Assembly: GCF_008000895.1 (NCBI RefSeq)
Contig: NZ_CP042823.1
Span: 2,359,001-2,423,000 of the forward strand
Direction of reading: 5' to 3'
Source: Methylobacterium sp. WL1
GTDB lineage: Bacteria > Pseudomonadota > Alphaproteobacteria > Rhizobiales > Beijerinckiaceae
Length of the DNA stretch: 64,000 nt
Shown here: positions 12,410 to 24,052 of the stretch, piece after piece
Layout: the number at the start of each line of letters is the position of its first letter
Numbering within the stretch: position 1 is the stretch's first letter
Notes under the pieces: model-generated
Told to the model about the DNA's origin: nothing
The model's database searches: none
Seen by the model: the letters and a program-made list of their open reading frames with translations, nothing else
Made by a program: the position numbers and the translations under genes

Positions 12410-13294
12410 TCAGCCCTTGAGGACGTCGACGAGCGTCGAGCCGAGCCGGGCCGGCGACGGCGAGACACGGATGCCGGCCGCCTCCATGGCGGCAATCTTG
12501 TCCTCGGCGCCGCCCTTGCCGCCCGAGATGATCGCGCCGGCATGGCCCATGCGGCGGCCCGGAGGCGCCGTGCGTCCGGCGATGAAGCCGACCATCGGCT
12601 TCTTGCGCCCGCGCTTGGCTTCGTCCCGCAGGAACTGCGCAGCCTCCTCCTCGGCCGAGCCGCCGATCTCGCCGATCATCACGATCGACTCGGTCTTCGG
12701 GTCCGCCAGGAACAGCTCCAGTACGTCGATGAATTCGGTGCCCTTCACCGGGTCGCCGCCGATGCCCACGGCCGTGGTCTGGCCGAGGCCGGCGTTGGTG
12801 GTCTGGAACACGGCCTCGTAGGTCAGCGTGCCCGAGCGCGAGACGATGCCGACCGAGCCCTGGCGGAAGATGTTGGCCGGCATGATGCCGATCTTCGACT
12901 GGCCGGCTGTGACGATGCCGGGGCAGTTCGGGCCGACGAGGCGCGACTTCGACCCGGTCAGCGCCCGCTTCACCCGCACCATGTCGAGCACCGGGATGCC
13001 CTCCGTGATGCACACGATCAGCGGGATCTCGGCGGCGATCGCCTCGCAGATCGCGTCGGCGGCGCCGGGCGGCGGCACGTAGACCACCGAGGCGTCGGCG
13101 CCGGTGGCCTCGCGGGCTTCGGCGACCGTGTCGAACACGGGCAGGCCCAGATGGCTCGCGCCGCCCTTTCCGGGGCTGGTGCCGCCGACCATCTTGGTCC
13201 CGTACGCGATGGCCTGCTCGGAGTGGAAGGTCCCGTTCTTGCCGGTGAAACCCTGGCAGATGACCTTGGTGTTCGCGTCGATCATCACCGACAT
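12410..13294 (-). CDS. sucD: Succinyl-CoA synthetase, alpha subunit
   Basis: A 294-residue ADP/GDP-forming ligase subunit. The CoA-binding Rossmann region opens with [23 protein letters not shown], and the phosphorylated active-site histidine lies in [12 protein letters not shown]. The SGTLTYEA and [10 protein letters not shown] blocks are intact. It makes ATP or GTP while converting succinyl-CoA to succinate. It begins 2 bases after the sucC stop, so the two subunits are coupled for stoichiometric synthesis. MSVMIDANT was chosen as start; MIDANT three codons later is an alternative. Confidence 0.97.
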   Translation of the reverse strand: MSVMIDANTKVICQGFTGKNGTFHSEQAIAYGTKMVGGTSPGKGGASHLGLPVFDTVAEAREATGADASVVYVPPPGAADAICEAIAAEIPLIVCITEGIPVLDMVRVKRALTGSKSRLVGPNCPGIVTAGQSKIGIMPANIFRQGSVGIVSRSGTLTYEAVFQTTNAGLGQTTAVGIGGDPVKGTEFIDVLELFLADPKTESIVMIGEIGGSAEEEAAQFLRDEAKRGRKKPMVGFIAGRTAPPGRRMGHAGAIISGGKGGAEDKIAAMEAAGIRVSPSPARLGSTLVDVLKG

Positions 13295-13296
13295 GA

Positions 13297-14493
<1,197 letters not shown>

Positions 14494-14504
14494 CGGGACC
14501 TCAT

Positions 14505-14605
14505 ACGGAGGAGCGAGTAGGGGGTAGCGAATAGCGAGTAGCTTCTAGAGTGCGATAGGACCTCGGCTGGGTCACCAATCGCCAAACCCTATTCACTATT
14601 CGCCC
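14505..14605. repeat. Interspersed GAGTAG/GAATAG-type short repeats between mdh and sucC
   Basis: The spacer holds several near-copies of an 8-10 base unit: GAGCGAGTAG, GGGTAGCGAATAGCGAGTAGC, then on the other strand the complement in CCCTATTCACTATTCGCC near 14586-14605. The outer copies are in inverted orientation, so the transcript could fold on itself between the mdh and sucC messages. Such TATTCGC/TACTCGC runs look like a genome repeat family, but only this copy is visible. A role in RNA processing or differential expression of mdh and sucC is a guess. Confidence 0.45.
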
Positions 14606-14610
14606 CGTGA

Positions 14611-15923
<1,313 letters not shown>

Positions 15924-15930
<7 letters not shown>

Positions 15931-15963
15931 CGAAAGGCCCGGACGCGATGTCCGGGCCTTTCG
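15924..15963 (-). terminator. Intrinsic terminator of the TetR gene
   Basis: A perfect 14-base-pair stem (CGAAAGGCCCGGAC at 15931-15944 with its complement at 15950-15963) has a 5-base loop. On the minus strand it is followed by CGTTTTTGG (complement of the A-run at 15924-15928). It sits 36 bases after the TetR stop at 16000 and would block read-through towards mdh. On the plus strand no T-run follows, so its direction is minus. Confidence 0.85.
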
Positions 15964-15999
15964 AAGCGTTGTCGACCAACACTGGAGTGTGGTCCGTCC

Positions 16000-16617
16000 T
16001 CAGAGGATCCCAGACCGGAGGACCCGCTGGATCGCGTGGATGACCGCCCCGAATCGCGCCTCGATCAGGTCCCGCGGTACGTCGGCATCGTGCTGAATCG
16101 CCAGCGGATGCGTGAAGCGGTAGCTCGCATCGAAGATGTAGGCGATCGCCCGCTCCCGGTCCCGGGCCGAAAAGATGCCCGAGGTGATTCCCTCTTCGAC
16201 CACCCGCTCGACGAGGCTCCGCAAACGGACCCGGTGCCGCCGGGCGATCGGCCGGGCCGACACCGTGGCGTCGAGATGGACCGCAAACAGGTTCGGCTCG
16301 TCGAACAGCGCGTCGCGCTGCACCGTGGCCAGGGCGGTGAGCAGCCGCTCGATCTTGTCGTCGGCCGGGTCGGGTGCGTCGGCGATGCCGGCGAGTCGGG
16401 CTTCGACCTCGCGCAGCCAGCGCCCTGCCACCGCATCGAGGAGCGCGTCCTTCGACGGGAAGTAGCGGTAGACGTTGGCGTGCGTCATGCCGGCTTCCGC
16501 CGCCACGGCCACCACCGTCACGCGCTTGGGCCCAAGGCGGGAGAGGTGTTCGGTGGCGATGCCGAGCAGCCGCACATCGGCCGCGACCGGCGCGCGGGGA
16601 CGCGACGGGGTTGCCAC
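16000..16617 (-). CDS. TetR/AcrR-family transcriptional regulator
   Basis: A 205-residue repressor-type protein. The N-terminal helix-turn-helix is clear: RVTVVAVAAEAGMTHANVYRYFPSK at about residues 32-56, with the TxxxVYRYF recognition helix. The remaining 140 residues are a helical ligand/dimer domain of no recognised specificity. It is monocistronic, with its own terminator. The divergent partner it would normally control is not obvious because the next gene, gloB, is on the same strand 308 bases upstream; it may regulate itself or a distant target. Confidence 0.85.
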   Translation of the reverse strand: MATPSRPRAPVAADVRLLGIATEHLSRLGPKRVTVVAVAAEAGMTHANVYRYFPSKDALLDAVAGRWLREVEARLAGIADAPDPADDKIERLLTALATVQRDALFDEPNLFAVHLDATVSARPIARRHRVRLRSLVERVVEEGITSGIFSARDRERAIAYIFDASYRFTHPLAIQHDADVPRDLIEARFGAVIHAIQRVLRSGIL

Positions 16618-16925
16618 CTCGCCGGTGTCGCGAAGCGCGTCACTGGCGGTCGTGTCGCTTGCAGGAATCTTGGTCTTTGCGCTGAGCGCCTCGTCCTTAG
16701 CCCCGTCGGATTCTGGCTTAAGGAACGGAAGCGGAAGGCGGGAGGTGGACAGGTGGTAGGGCGAGACGGACCCCCATCAGACCGGCGGAAGCGTCCCGGC
16801 GCTTCGCGTTGACGTTACGGCTTCCCCCCGGGAGCCCGTTGACTTAGCGGATTGGTACCGCTTGCACAGGGTATGGGTCAGTTCGGCTTGAGAACGCAAC
16901 AAAATTTTCTTGGTTATCACCGCCT
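16618..16925. other. 308-base spacer upstream of the TetR gene
   Basis: No coding frame here has a credible start and product. The end nearest gloB is noticeably AT-richer (AACAAAATTTTCTTGGTTAT). The stretch probably holds the TetR promoter and operator and the gloB 3' end, but no convincing palindromic operator was found. Confidence 0.35.
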
Positions 16926-17702
16926 CTAGAAGCGGTCCTTCCACGCACGCAGTGCCACAAACACCGCTTCCGGATCTGTGCCGGCTCCGAGTTCGACTGA
17001 TCTAGCCAGGGCAGGCAGGCTGCTGCGCAGGAACGGATTGGTCGCGCGCTCCGCGCCCATGGTCGAGGGAATCAGGAAGCGTCCTTCGGCCTTCGCACGG
17101 TCTGCCTCCACTTTGCGCGCCATCAGGTCGCGATTCTCCGGGTCCGCCGCCAGTGCGAAGCGGGCATTCGACAAGACGTAATCGTGGCCGCTGAAGACGC
17201 AGGTCTCGTCGGGCAGTTGCTCGAACCGGCGCAGGGAGCGCCACAAGGTCTCGGGCGGGCTCTCCATCACCCGGCCGCAGCCGAGGGTGAACAGCGTGTC
17301 GCCGGAGCAGACGAGGCCGGCCTCGGCGAACCAGTAGGTGACGTGGTCGGCGCAATGGCCGGGGGTCTCCCAGACCTGGGCCTTGAGCCCGCCGACCTGC
17401 ACCGTGTCGCCCTCGCGGACCGTGATGTCCACCTCCGGCACCGCGCCGCCCGCCTTGGCGGGGGCCACCACCCGGGCTCCGGTCGCCCGCTTCACTGCCG
17501 GGATGCCCTCGATGTGATCGCCGTGCCGGTGGGTGACGAGGATGTCGGTCAGGCGCCAGCCGGTCTCGTCGAGGGCCTTCAGGACCGGGCCGGCCTCCGG
17601 CACGTCGATCGCCGCGCAGGCGCCGGTGGCCGGATCTCGGATCAGGACCCCGATATTGTCGCTGCGGCACAGGAAGGTTCGGATCTCGGTCTCGGCAGCC
17701 AT
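16926..17702 (-). CDS. gloB: Hydroxyacylglutathione hydrolase (glyoxalase II)
   Basis: A 258-residue metallo-beta-lactamase-fold hydrolase. The metal site THRHGDH (His58, His60, Asp62, His63) is intact, the next ligands lie in TPGHCADH and CSGDTLFTLGCGR, and FSGHDY carries the last His. The GCGR text after the GDTLF block is characteristic of glyoxalase II. The enzyme hydrolyses S-D-lactoylglutathione, completing methylglyoxal detoxification with glutathione. The start MAAETEIRTFLC gives the family N-terminus. It is divergent from the methyltransferase gene, 179 bases away. Confidence 0.93.
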   Translation of the reverse strand: MAAETEIRTFLCRSDNIGVLIRDPATGACAAIDVPEAGPVLKALDETGWRLTDILVTHRHGDHIEGIPAVKRATGARVVAPAKAGGAVPEVDITVREGDTVQVGGLKAQVWETPGHCADHVTYWFAEAGLVCSGDTLFTLGCGRVMESPPETLWRSLRRFEQLPDETCVFSGHDYVLSNARFALAADPENRDLMARKVEADRAKAEGRFLIPSTMGAERATNPFLRSSLPALARSVELGAGTDPEAVFVALRAWKDRF

Positions 17703-17881
17703 CGGATTCCCTCTCCCGGGGCTGCGACACTGCACCGGCGCGTCGCAGCGCGAAACGTCAGCCGTGAACCGGCGGCAATCGAGCGGGTTCCTTCGCCGGG
17801 GGGATCGATGGCGCTTGCGGCGCGCATCGCGTCTCACCATTGAGGTTGATCATCGTCCCGGGCTCGGTGTCCTGTTCGTCC

Positions 17882-18616
17882 ATGCGTCTCGACGTCAACG
17901 GCCTGCGCGCCTTCTATGCCAGCCCCCTGGGGGCCGAGACGCACCGCGTCGTCGCCCGCGCCCTTCACGGGTTCCTGGGTTCGGTCTCGGGCCTGCGGGT
18001 CCTCGGACTGGGCTACGCGACGCCGTATCTCGGGCCGATCCACTGCATCGCCGAGCGCACCCTGGCGTTCATGCCGGCGACGCAAGGGGTGGTGAACTGG
18101 CCCGGCACCGGCCGGTCCTGCACGGCTTTGGCCGACCCGACCATGATGCCGCTGCCCGAGGCCGCCATCGACCGGGTCGTCCTGGTCCACGCGCTCGAAT
18201 CGGTGGAGAGCCCGACGGAACTGCTGCAGGAGGTCTGGCGCACTCTCACCCCGGGCGGCCGGATGATCCTGGTGGTGCCGAACCGGCGCGGCGTCTGGGC
18301 CCGGCGCGAGGCGACGCCGTTCGGCCACGGCCAGCCCTACAGCCGCTCGCAGCTCGGCCGGTTGATGCGGGACACGCTGTTCTCGCCCGAGGGCTGGGCC
18401 GAGACCCTGTACATGCCGCCGGTGCGCTCGCGGCTGATGCTGCGCACCGGTCCCGCCTGGGAGCGGCTTGGCTCAGGCTTGGCCCTGCCCTTCGCCGGCC
18501 TGCACGTGGTCCACGCGACCAAGCAGCTCTACCGACCGATCGCGGTCCAGCAGGTGCGCCGCGCCCGCCGCCTCGCCCCCGCGCGGGTGCTGGTGCCCGC
18601 GCCGTCGCCGGGCTGA
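17882..18616 (+). CDS. Class I SAM-dependent methyltransferase
   Basis: A 244-residue protein with a Rossmann methyltransferase core: motif I in VLGLGYATPYLG, an acidic/Pro loop at MMPLPEAAIDRVVLVHALE (motif II/III of type-11 methyltransferases), and LTPGGRMILVVPNRRGVWARR after the next strand. The glycine motif is unusual (GLGYATP in place of GxGxG). Methyltransferases of this type are frequently found divergent from gloB in alphaproteobacteria, suggesting a link to glyoxal or glutathione chemistry, but the substrate is unknown. MRLDVNGLRAFYASPLG was chosen as start over a TTG 14 codons upstream. Confidence 0.8.
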   Translation: MRLDVNGLRAFYASPLGAETHRVVARALHGFLGSVSGLRVLGLGYATPYLGPIHCIAERTLAFMPATQGVVNWPGTGRSCTALADPTMMPLPEAAIDRVVLVHALESVESPTELLQEVWRTLTPGGRMILVVPNRRGVWARREATPFGHGQPYSRSQLGRLMRDTLFSPEGWAETLYMPPVRSRLMLRTGPAWERLGSGLALPFAGLHVVHATKQLYRPIAVQQVRRARRLAPARVLVPAPSPG

Positions 18617-18666
18617 AGAGCGATAGGCTGGTCGTCGGAGGCCTGTTGGGCTAGGCGGCGGCCCTG

Positions 18667-19383
18667 ATGAGCATCGATTTCACAATCCAGCAGTTCCTGC
18701 TCGCCTTCTCGGGCCTGATCGCGATCGTGAACCCGATCGGCGGGGCCTTCATCTTCGCGCAGGTGACCACCGCCTACAGCCATGCCGAGCGGGTGCTGCT
18801 GTCGCGCAAGATCGGCGTCTATGCCGCCCTGGTGATGCTCGGCGCCCTCTGGGCCGGCACACCGATCCTCAACTTTTTCGGAGTGACCCTGGCGGCAATG
18901 CGGATCGCGGGCGGACTGGTGGTGATGTCCTCGGCCTGGACCCAGCTCAACCGCCCCGAGGCGCGCGAGGCCCGCAAGCAGGCCGAAGCGTCCGGCTCGA
19001 AGGACCGCGGGGCGACGACCCTGATCGAGGCGAGCCGCGACCCGGCGCCGGCGCCGTTGGCCGAGATCGCGTTCTTCCCGCTGACCCTGCCGTTCACCAC
19101 CGGGCCCGGCACCATCGCGGTGGCGATCAGCTTGGGCGCGAACCGGCCCGCCGCCTACGCGGACCGGTTCGGCTTCTATCTCGGCGTCACCTTGGCGGCT
19201 CTCGTCGTGGCGCTCGCGGTGGCGCTGATCTACGCCTCGGCCGACCGGGTGGTGGCGTTGATCGGCCCGGCCCGGGCGCGGGTGACCGGCCGCCTGTTCG
19301 CGTTCCTGCTGCTCTGCGTCGGGACCCAGATCCTGATCACCGGCCTGACCGACGTGTTCGCGCCGCTCCTCGCAGCGCGCTGA
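18667..19383 (+). CDS. MarC-family integral membrane protein
   Basis: A 238-residue protein with six predicted membrane spans; family signatures are the early NPIGGAFIF segment and the central FFPLTLPFTTGPGTIAVAISLG segment. A hydrophilic insertion of about 30 residues (EAREARKQAEASGSKDRG) lies in the middle. MarC was named after multiple antibiotic resistance but does not itself confer it, and the transported species is unknown. It starts 50 bases after the methyltransferase stop and may share its promoter. It converges on the membrane gene at 19392. Confidence 0.87.
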   Translation: MSIDFTIQQFLLAFSGLIAIVNPIGGAFIFAQVTTAYSHAERVLLSRKIGVYAALVMLGALWAGTPILNFFGVTLAAMRIAGGLVVMSSAWTQLNRPEAREARKQAEASGSKDRGATTLIEASRDPAPAPLAEIAFFPLTLPFTTGPGTIAVAISLGANRPAAYADRFGFYLGVTLAALVVALAVALIYASADRVVALIGPARARVTGRLFAFLLLCVGTQILITGLTDVFAPLLAAR

Positions 19384-19391
19384 TCCGCGCC

Positions 19392-20444
19392 TCAGATCAC
19401 CGGCAGGGTGTCGAGCCCGCCGAACAGGGCCGCGTGGCCCGCGTAGTAGAGGAAGAGGAAGAGCGCCAGGGCGGCCCCGTACCAGGCCGGCGCCAGCACC
19501 ACGTGGCGGGCCCGGACCGCGATCCGGACATCGTCGGCGGCGATTGCCATCAGCACCACGATGATCCCGGAATGCCCGATCGCATCGACCTTGCCGAACT
19601 CGAACACCGCCGAGACGAAGATCGCGGCCAAAATGATCGCCGATGCGCGCCGCACCAGCGGGGTCCAGAGCAGCGCGAAGGCCAGGGTGAACTCGATGAC
19701 GCCGGCTGCCTGCATGAACAGTTCCGGGGTGGCGCCGAGCGTCATCTGCGGCTTGGCAGCGATTAGCGGCGCAGTCCATTCCGGATAGGCCCACTTCTCG
19801 ATCGACGCCCACATCAGCGTGATGGCGGCGGTCCAGCGCACGATGTCGAGCGGGCGCACGCCGAAGGGCGAGAGGTCCAGGCCGCGGCAGATCAGGTAGA
19901 CGGCCACGCCCAGGAAGATCGGGTAGTCGGCCAAGTGGAAGACGCCGTATTGCGCCGTGGCGAAGCTGAACAGGAAGACGATGCCCAGGCCGGTGAGCGG
20001 CATGGTTCGGCGCCAGATCAGGCCGGCGGCCAGCGCGAGCTGGAACCACGGGATCCAGGCGACGTCGGTCTTGAGTTCGGGGGTGAGGATGATGCCACCG
20101 AGTTCCCAGAGCGAGACGAAGAAGAAACCCAGCGTGGCGCGGACCAGCAGCTCGGTGTCGGTCCGGACCCGGGAGGTCACACGATCCAGCGCGTTGAGCA
20201 GGGCGCCGCCCAGCGGCGTGCCCTCGGCCAGGCACCCGAACATCAGGCACACCAGAGCCAGGACGGTGAGTCCCTCGAAGTTGGCGCACAGCACCTGCTC
20301 GAGGCCCTGGGGCTGCCCGGCGACGTCGTAGGCGCAGAACCATTTGACGTGGGCCTGGGCCTCGCCGGTGGCCGCGAGGCTCGCGGCTCCGGCGGCGGTG
20401 AGAGCGTATCCGGCTGACGTGCGCTTTGTCTTGATTGGTAGCAT
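19392..20444 (-). CDS. Polytopic membrane protein, possibly DoxX-like
   Basis: A 350-residue protein starting MLPIKTKRTSAGYALTAAGA, with an N-terminal hydrophobic segment followed by AQAHVKWF, then eight or so further hydrophobic spans. The middle contains conserved-looking charged residues inside spans (WELGGIIL, SIEKWAYPEWT). The EKWAYPEW text recalls DoxX/quinol-oxidase-associated membrane proteins. A start 61 codons upstream has no family character. No function is assigned; the His and Trp at the processed N-terminus could bind metal or haem, but that is speculation. Confidence 0.65.
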   Translation of the reverse strand: MLPIKTKRTSAGYALTAAGAASLAATGEAQAHVKWFCAYDVAGQPQGLEQVLCANFEGLTVLALVCLMFGCLAEGTPLGGALLNALDRVTSRVRTDTELLVRATLGFFFVSLWELGGIILTPELKTDVAWIPWFQLALAAGLIWRRTMPLTGLGIVFLFSFATAQYGVFHLADYPIFLGVAVYLICRGLDLSPFGVRPLDIVRWTAAITLMWASIEKWAYPEWTAPLIAAKPQMTLGATPELFMQAAGVIEFTLAFALLWTPLVRRASAIILAAIFVSAVFEFGKVDAIGHSGIIVVLMAIAADDVRIAVRARHVVLAPAWYGAALALFLFLYYAGHAALFGGLDTLPVI

Positions 20445-21433
20445 CGGAGCCTCACCGGTGCATGTCGACACCGTGGTTACCGCTCTATTTAGATAGGTTA
20501 ATAGGCTTCTCGCCAATGGTTTATTAACGAATATGAGTGGAAGGTTAACGCTGTGGATTTCAAGCGTTGCCGAGCCGCGCGCCGGTCCCGCGATGGCCTG
20601 ATCCCGGATCCGGAAACGGCAAGCCATCCGCCGTCCTGAGCCTCACCGGCAACCGCAATCGTGTTTCGAGACGGGATCTGAGGACGCGCCACCAGCGGTG
20701 GCGTCCCAATACGCCTCGATGACCAAGATGTATCATCTGAGCATTTGGCGGTATTTAGCCTAAGATCCCGCGTATATTGATGTGTGCTAGATGTATATAT
20801 TTGAATATATATGTATTTAAAATCGGAGATGATAGAATTTTATCGAAGAAAGAGACATTTTTTGCGAACGGAGTCTGAGAAATTGCGATCATACGTACGG
20901 ATAAGCTGTCAACAGTTCGGATTATAGGCTTGCCTCTGGCGCCGCGCTGGGCGAACTCTCGCTCCTGCGCGACGCTGGCCAGACGACGAACTGACGCGGT
21001 CCCGCCGCGGCACCGGGCCGGCAACGGAGTGCGAGGCGTGACGAGGGCAAACATTTCGGGTCCCGACCTGTACGGCGCTATGCCACGGCGGGGCCACATC
21101 CGGTTCCGCCATCCCGCGTCCACTGCGCCACTGTGCGGGGATCGCCGGCCATCGGGCGGTGGGCGAGCGATCGGCCGATGCCTGGGCGGGCGTCCGGCTT
21201 GAGCGTGCCCGGCCCAAGCGCCCAAAATCGCGGCCCCGCTCTCCCGCCGTCGCGAGGCCCGTTCACCGCGTCCCGGTCGGCGATCGACCGTGCGCAGACA
21301 GGCGGCCCGGCTGCCCGCCGGACGAGCCCGGATCGACGATACCGACCCTGAAACCCCTGCAGGACCGTCCCGGCCCGGCGCAGCAGCGCCCGCGCGGACG
21401 CCGACCTGCGCCCTTCAACCCGAGGAGACTTTC
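20445..21433. other. Long spacer with an AT-rich island
   Basis: Almost 1 kb without a gene I can support. From about 20745 to 20930 the sequence is markedly AT-rich against a GC-rich genome, with ATATATTTGAATATATAT at about 20793-20812 and TTTAAAATC nearby. Several A/T runs (GACATTTTTTGCG) look like promoter or nucleoid-protein targets. The right half, 20930-21430, is GC-rich again and has open frames in all phases, typical of high-GC noise. The last bases before 21434 carry a CGAGGAGACTTTC ribosome-binding site for the ParA-like gene. Confidence 0.5.
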
Positions 21434-22270
21434 ATGACCGACGTCACGCAGCTCAAGGTTCCGGCCTGGTACACCCCGTCCGAGCTTCAGGACATCCAGC
21501 AGGATCTGCTCGGCCCAGGCAACACCAAGGTCCTGATCCTGTGCCTGGGCGGCAAGGGCGGCGTCGGCAAGACGACCATCGCGTTGCAGATCGCGGATCT
21601 CTGTGCCGAGGTCGGGCCGGTCCTTGCGGTCGACACCGACCCGGCCAACCGGCACTTCCACACGGCGCTGATGCGTGAGACCGACCCGGGCAGCCAGAGC
21701 TTCATGCCGCGCCGTCCGGGCGTGTCCTGCTTCCGGCAGCGCCTGCGGGCCGAGGATTCCACCGGCCGCGTCGATCCGACCCTGGTCCAGGACCTGATCG
21801 AGCGCGTGTCGGACGCCGCCGAGCGCTTCGTCGTGGTCGACTTCCCAGCGGGCGACACCGAGACGACCCGGCGCAGCACCGAGATCATCGTCGAGAGTTG
21901 CCGCGAGGAGAAGATCCGCCTCTGCGTGGTCGTGGCCGCCGGTGCCGTCGATCCCACCGCCCTCGACGTACTCCGGGAACTCCGTCCGCTGCTGCTCGAA
22001 TGCGACCGGGCGATCCTCGCCAAGAACACCGCCCAGGCGACCAACTTCGATTATCTGGAAGCCTCCGACGTGGTGCGGCAGCTGCGGGCGCAACCGAACT
22101 TCCGCGCCACCGAGATCGAGCGGATCGGCGAGCGCCTGATCGAGGCGCTGCGGATCCAGCACACGACCTGGCTGGAACTGGCGACGACCGCGCCGATGCG
22201 CCTTCGCGTCGAGGGCCGGCGCCTGCGGCGCAACTTCCACACGGCCTGGCGCGAGGCCTTCCGTCCGTGA
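21434..22270 (+). CDS. ParA/MinD-like P-loop ATPase
   Basis: A 278-residue ATPase with a deviant Walker A motif, KGGVGKTT at residues 41-48, preceded by the strand VLILCLGG. A Walker A' aspartate is in VDTDPANRHFHT, and VVVDFPAGDTETT is the Walker B-like strand. The C-terminal half (DVVRQLRAQPNF...RRNFHTAWREAF) has no match I recognise. ParA/MinD enzymes dimerise on ATP and position DNA or protein cargo. No parB, parS or min partner is present. A strong GAGGAGA ribosome-binding site precedes the ATG. It overlaps the next gene by GTGA, so the two probably work together. Confidence 0.8.
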   Translation: MTDVTQLKVPAWYTPSELQDIQQDLLGPGNTKVLILCLGGKGGVGKTTIALQIADLCAEVGPVLAVDTDPANRHFHTALMRETDPGSQSFMPRRPGVSCFRQRLRAEDSTGRVDPTLVQDLIERVSDAAERFVVVDFPAGDTETTRRSTEIIVESCREEKIRLCVVVAAGAVDPTALDVLRELRPLLLECDRAILAKNTAQATNFDYLEASDVVRQLRAQPNFRATEIERIGERLIEALRIQHTTWLELATTAPMRLRVEGRRLRRNFHTAWREAFRP

Positions 22271-22704
22271 ACAACCTCGAGCGGTTCTACCGGACGGTCC
22301 ACGGCCGGGAGCTGCTGCCCTGGGAGCGGCAGCTCGCCGTGCGCGTCGCGGCCGCCCTCAACACCACCACAGACGACGATTTCGTCGTCCACCTGCTGCT
22401 GCTCTACAACGCCACCCACGTCATCAGCGAGATGCACAACGAGCTGGTCGCCGCGCGGGACGCCTTGTTCCATAGCAACCGGGACCTCGCCCAGGACCTG
22501 TCGGTCGAAGTACGGCGCAACACCCGCACGGTCTACATCCTGCTCGGCGTGCTGGCGGCGAGCCTGCTGGGCAGCGTGTGGATCATCGTCAGCCTCGCGA
22601 ACCTCTCCCATCGCTACGCGGTCATCGAGGCTCGCGTCGGCGTCGCGCCTGAAGCGACCGAGCGGCGCGCGATCGGAGCGCCGCAGCCGGGGCTGGCGCG
22701 CTGA
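22267..22704 (+). CDS. Single-pass membrane protein coupled to the ParA-like ATPase
   Basis: A 145-residue protein starting at a GTG that overlaps the ATPase stop. Residues 1-85 are soluble (MNNLERFYRTVHGRELLPWE, then NATHVISEMHNELVAARDALF), largely helical with charged heptad-like spacing. One membrane span follows (VYILLGVLAASLLGSVWIIVSL), and the C-terminal 40 residues are basic and disordered. I do not recognise the family. Its location suggests a membrane anchor or activator for the ATPase. Confidence 0.7.
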   Translation: MNNLERFYRTVHGRELLPWERQLAVRVAAALNTTTDDDFVVHLLLLYNATHVISEMHNELVAARDALFHSNRDLAQDLSVEVRRNTRTVYILLGVLAASLLGSVWIIVSLANLSHRYAVIEARVGVAPEATERRAIGAPQPGLAR

Positions 22705-22863
22705 CGGTCGCCGTCGCGAGCCTATCGGGGCTCGGTGTTGGGCGGCAGACAACGCGATGCGTCTCCGCGGCTTGGATGTTGCCGTCGTGCCAAAGCAACC
22801 CGCTCGTCGTTCCGGGCTCGCCTGCGGCGCCCTGGAATGACGCGGTGATCTGCGCTGCCGCCG

Positions 22864-23919
22864 TCACGGCGCCGGGACCGCGGTGGTGAATGATGCCGTC
22901 GTCAGGTCGGGGGCCGCCTCGGTCGAGAGCGTCTTGAGGAACGCCAGCAGGTCCGCGCGTTCCGTCGCGCTGAGATGGAGCGGCTTGATTGCCCGGGAGC
23001 GGCTCGGGCGCTCGATCCCACCGCGGTCGTAGAGGTCGATCACCGCCTCCAGGGTCGCCAACGAGCCGTCGTGCATGTAGGGGGCCCGGCGGCCGATCTC
23101 CCGCAGGGTCGGGGTCTTGAAGGCATAGCGCAGGGCGACCGATGTGGGCTTGAAGCGGCCCCGGCCGATATCGTTGCCGGTGCCGACTCCGATGTCGTGG
23201 AACGAGTTGTCGGTGAACGACCAGCCGGAATGGCAGCCGGCACAATCGGCCCGGCCGTTGAACAGGTCGAAGCCGCGCTTAGCCGGCTCGCCAATGGCGG
23301 CCTCGTCGCCGGCGATCCAGCGGTCGAACGGGCTCGTCCCGGTCACGATCAGGCGCTCGAACGTCGCCAGCGCCGCCTCCAGCCGGTCCCGGGTGATGGC
23401 GGGATCGTTGAATGCGGTGGCGAAGGCGACCGCGTAGCTCGAGTCGGCGGACAGCCGGGCGAGCGCATCGGCCATCGGCAGGTTCATGTTGGACGGCGAG
23501 ATCATTGGCATCGCCGCGACGGATTCGAGGGTCTTGAACTTTCCGTCCCAGCCCATCGGGCCGTCCTGCCAGGCGATGTTGATCAGCGTCGGCGTGCGCA
23601 GGTCCATGTCGCCCTGCATCCGCGTCGCGGCGCGGGCGCGCCCGTCACCCCAGCCGAGATCGGGGAGATGACAGGTGGCGCAGGCCCGGGTGCCATCGCC
23701 GGACAGGATCGGATCGAAGAACAGGCGCCGGCCCAGGTCGGCCTTGGCGGCCGAGTAGGGGTTCTCGTCCGGGAACGGGATCTCGGCAGGCGGCCGATAG
23801 GTCTCGCGCCAGCCGGCCCGGCGCGGATCAGCACCGCCGCCGAGTCCAGCCGTCACACCCACCAACCCGAGAAGCCCCGCGATCGCGGCGCCGACCTTCC
23901 AAGCCATCACCGACCTCAC
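22864..23919 (-). CDS. Dihaem cytochrome c peroxidase/MauG-family protein
   Basis: A 351-residue exported haem protein. A hydrophobic leader (about residues 5-28) precedes two c-type haem sites: Cys80-Ala-Thr-Cys83-His84 and Cys226-Ala-Gly-Cys229-His230. Other family blocks are LGRRLFFDPILSGDGTRAC, PTLINIAWQ and FKTPTLREI...YMHDGSLATLEAVI. Members either reduce hydrogen peroxide with cytochrome c electrons or carry out MauG-like oxidation of protein residues. No mau genes are adjacent, so periplasmic peroxidase is the simpler guess. A start four codons later (MAWKVG) is possible. Confidence 0.88.
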   Translation of the reverse strand: MRSVMAWKVGAAIAGLLGLVGVTAGLGGGADPRRAGWRETYRPPAEIPFPDENPYSAAKADLGRRLFFDPILSGDGTRACATCHLPDLGWGDGRARAATRMQGDMDLRTPTLINIAWQDGPMGWDGKFKTLESVAAMPMISPSNMNLPMADALARLSADSSYAVAFATAFNDPAITRDRLEAALATFERLIVTGTSPFDRWIAGDEAAIGEPAKRGFDLFNGRADCAGCHSGWSFTDNSFHDIGVGTGNDIGRGRFKPTSVALRYAFKTPTLREIGRRAPYMHDGSLATLEAVIDLYDRGGIERPSRSRAIKPLHLSATERADLLAFLKTLSTEAAPDLTTASFTTAVPAP

Positions 23920-24052
23920 TGGCCAGCATTAGGCCGGTATTCGTTGATGACCGATGAATCTTCGTATGAAGACTGACATTGGTGGCCGTATTAGCCCGCA
24001 CATAATGTCGCGTCCCGGCGCCTCTGATCGTCGGCAACGCTGAGGCGGCACT

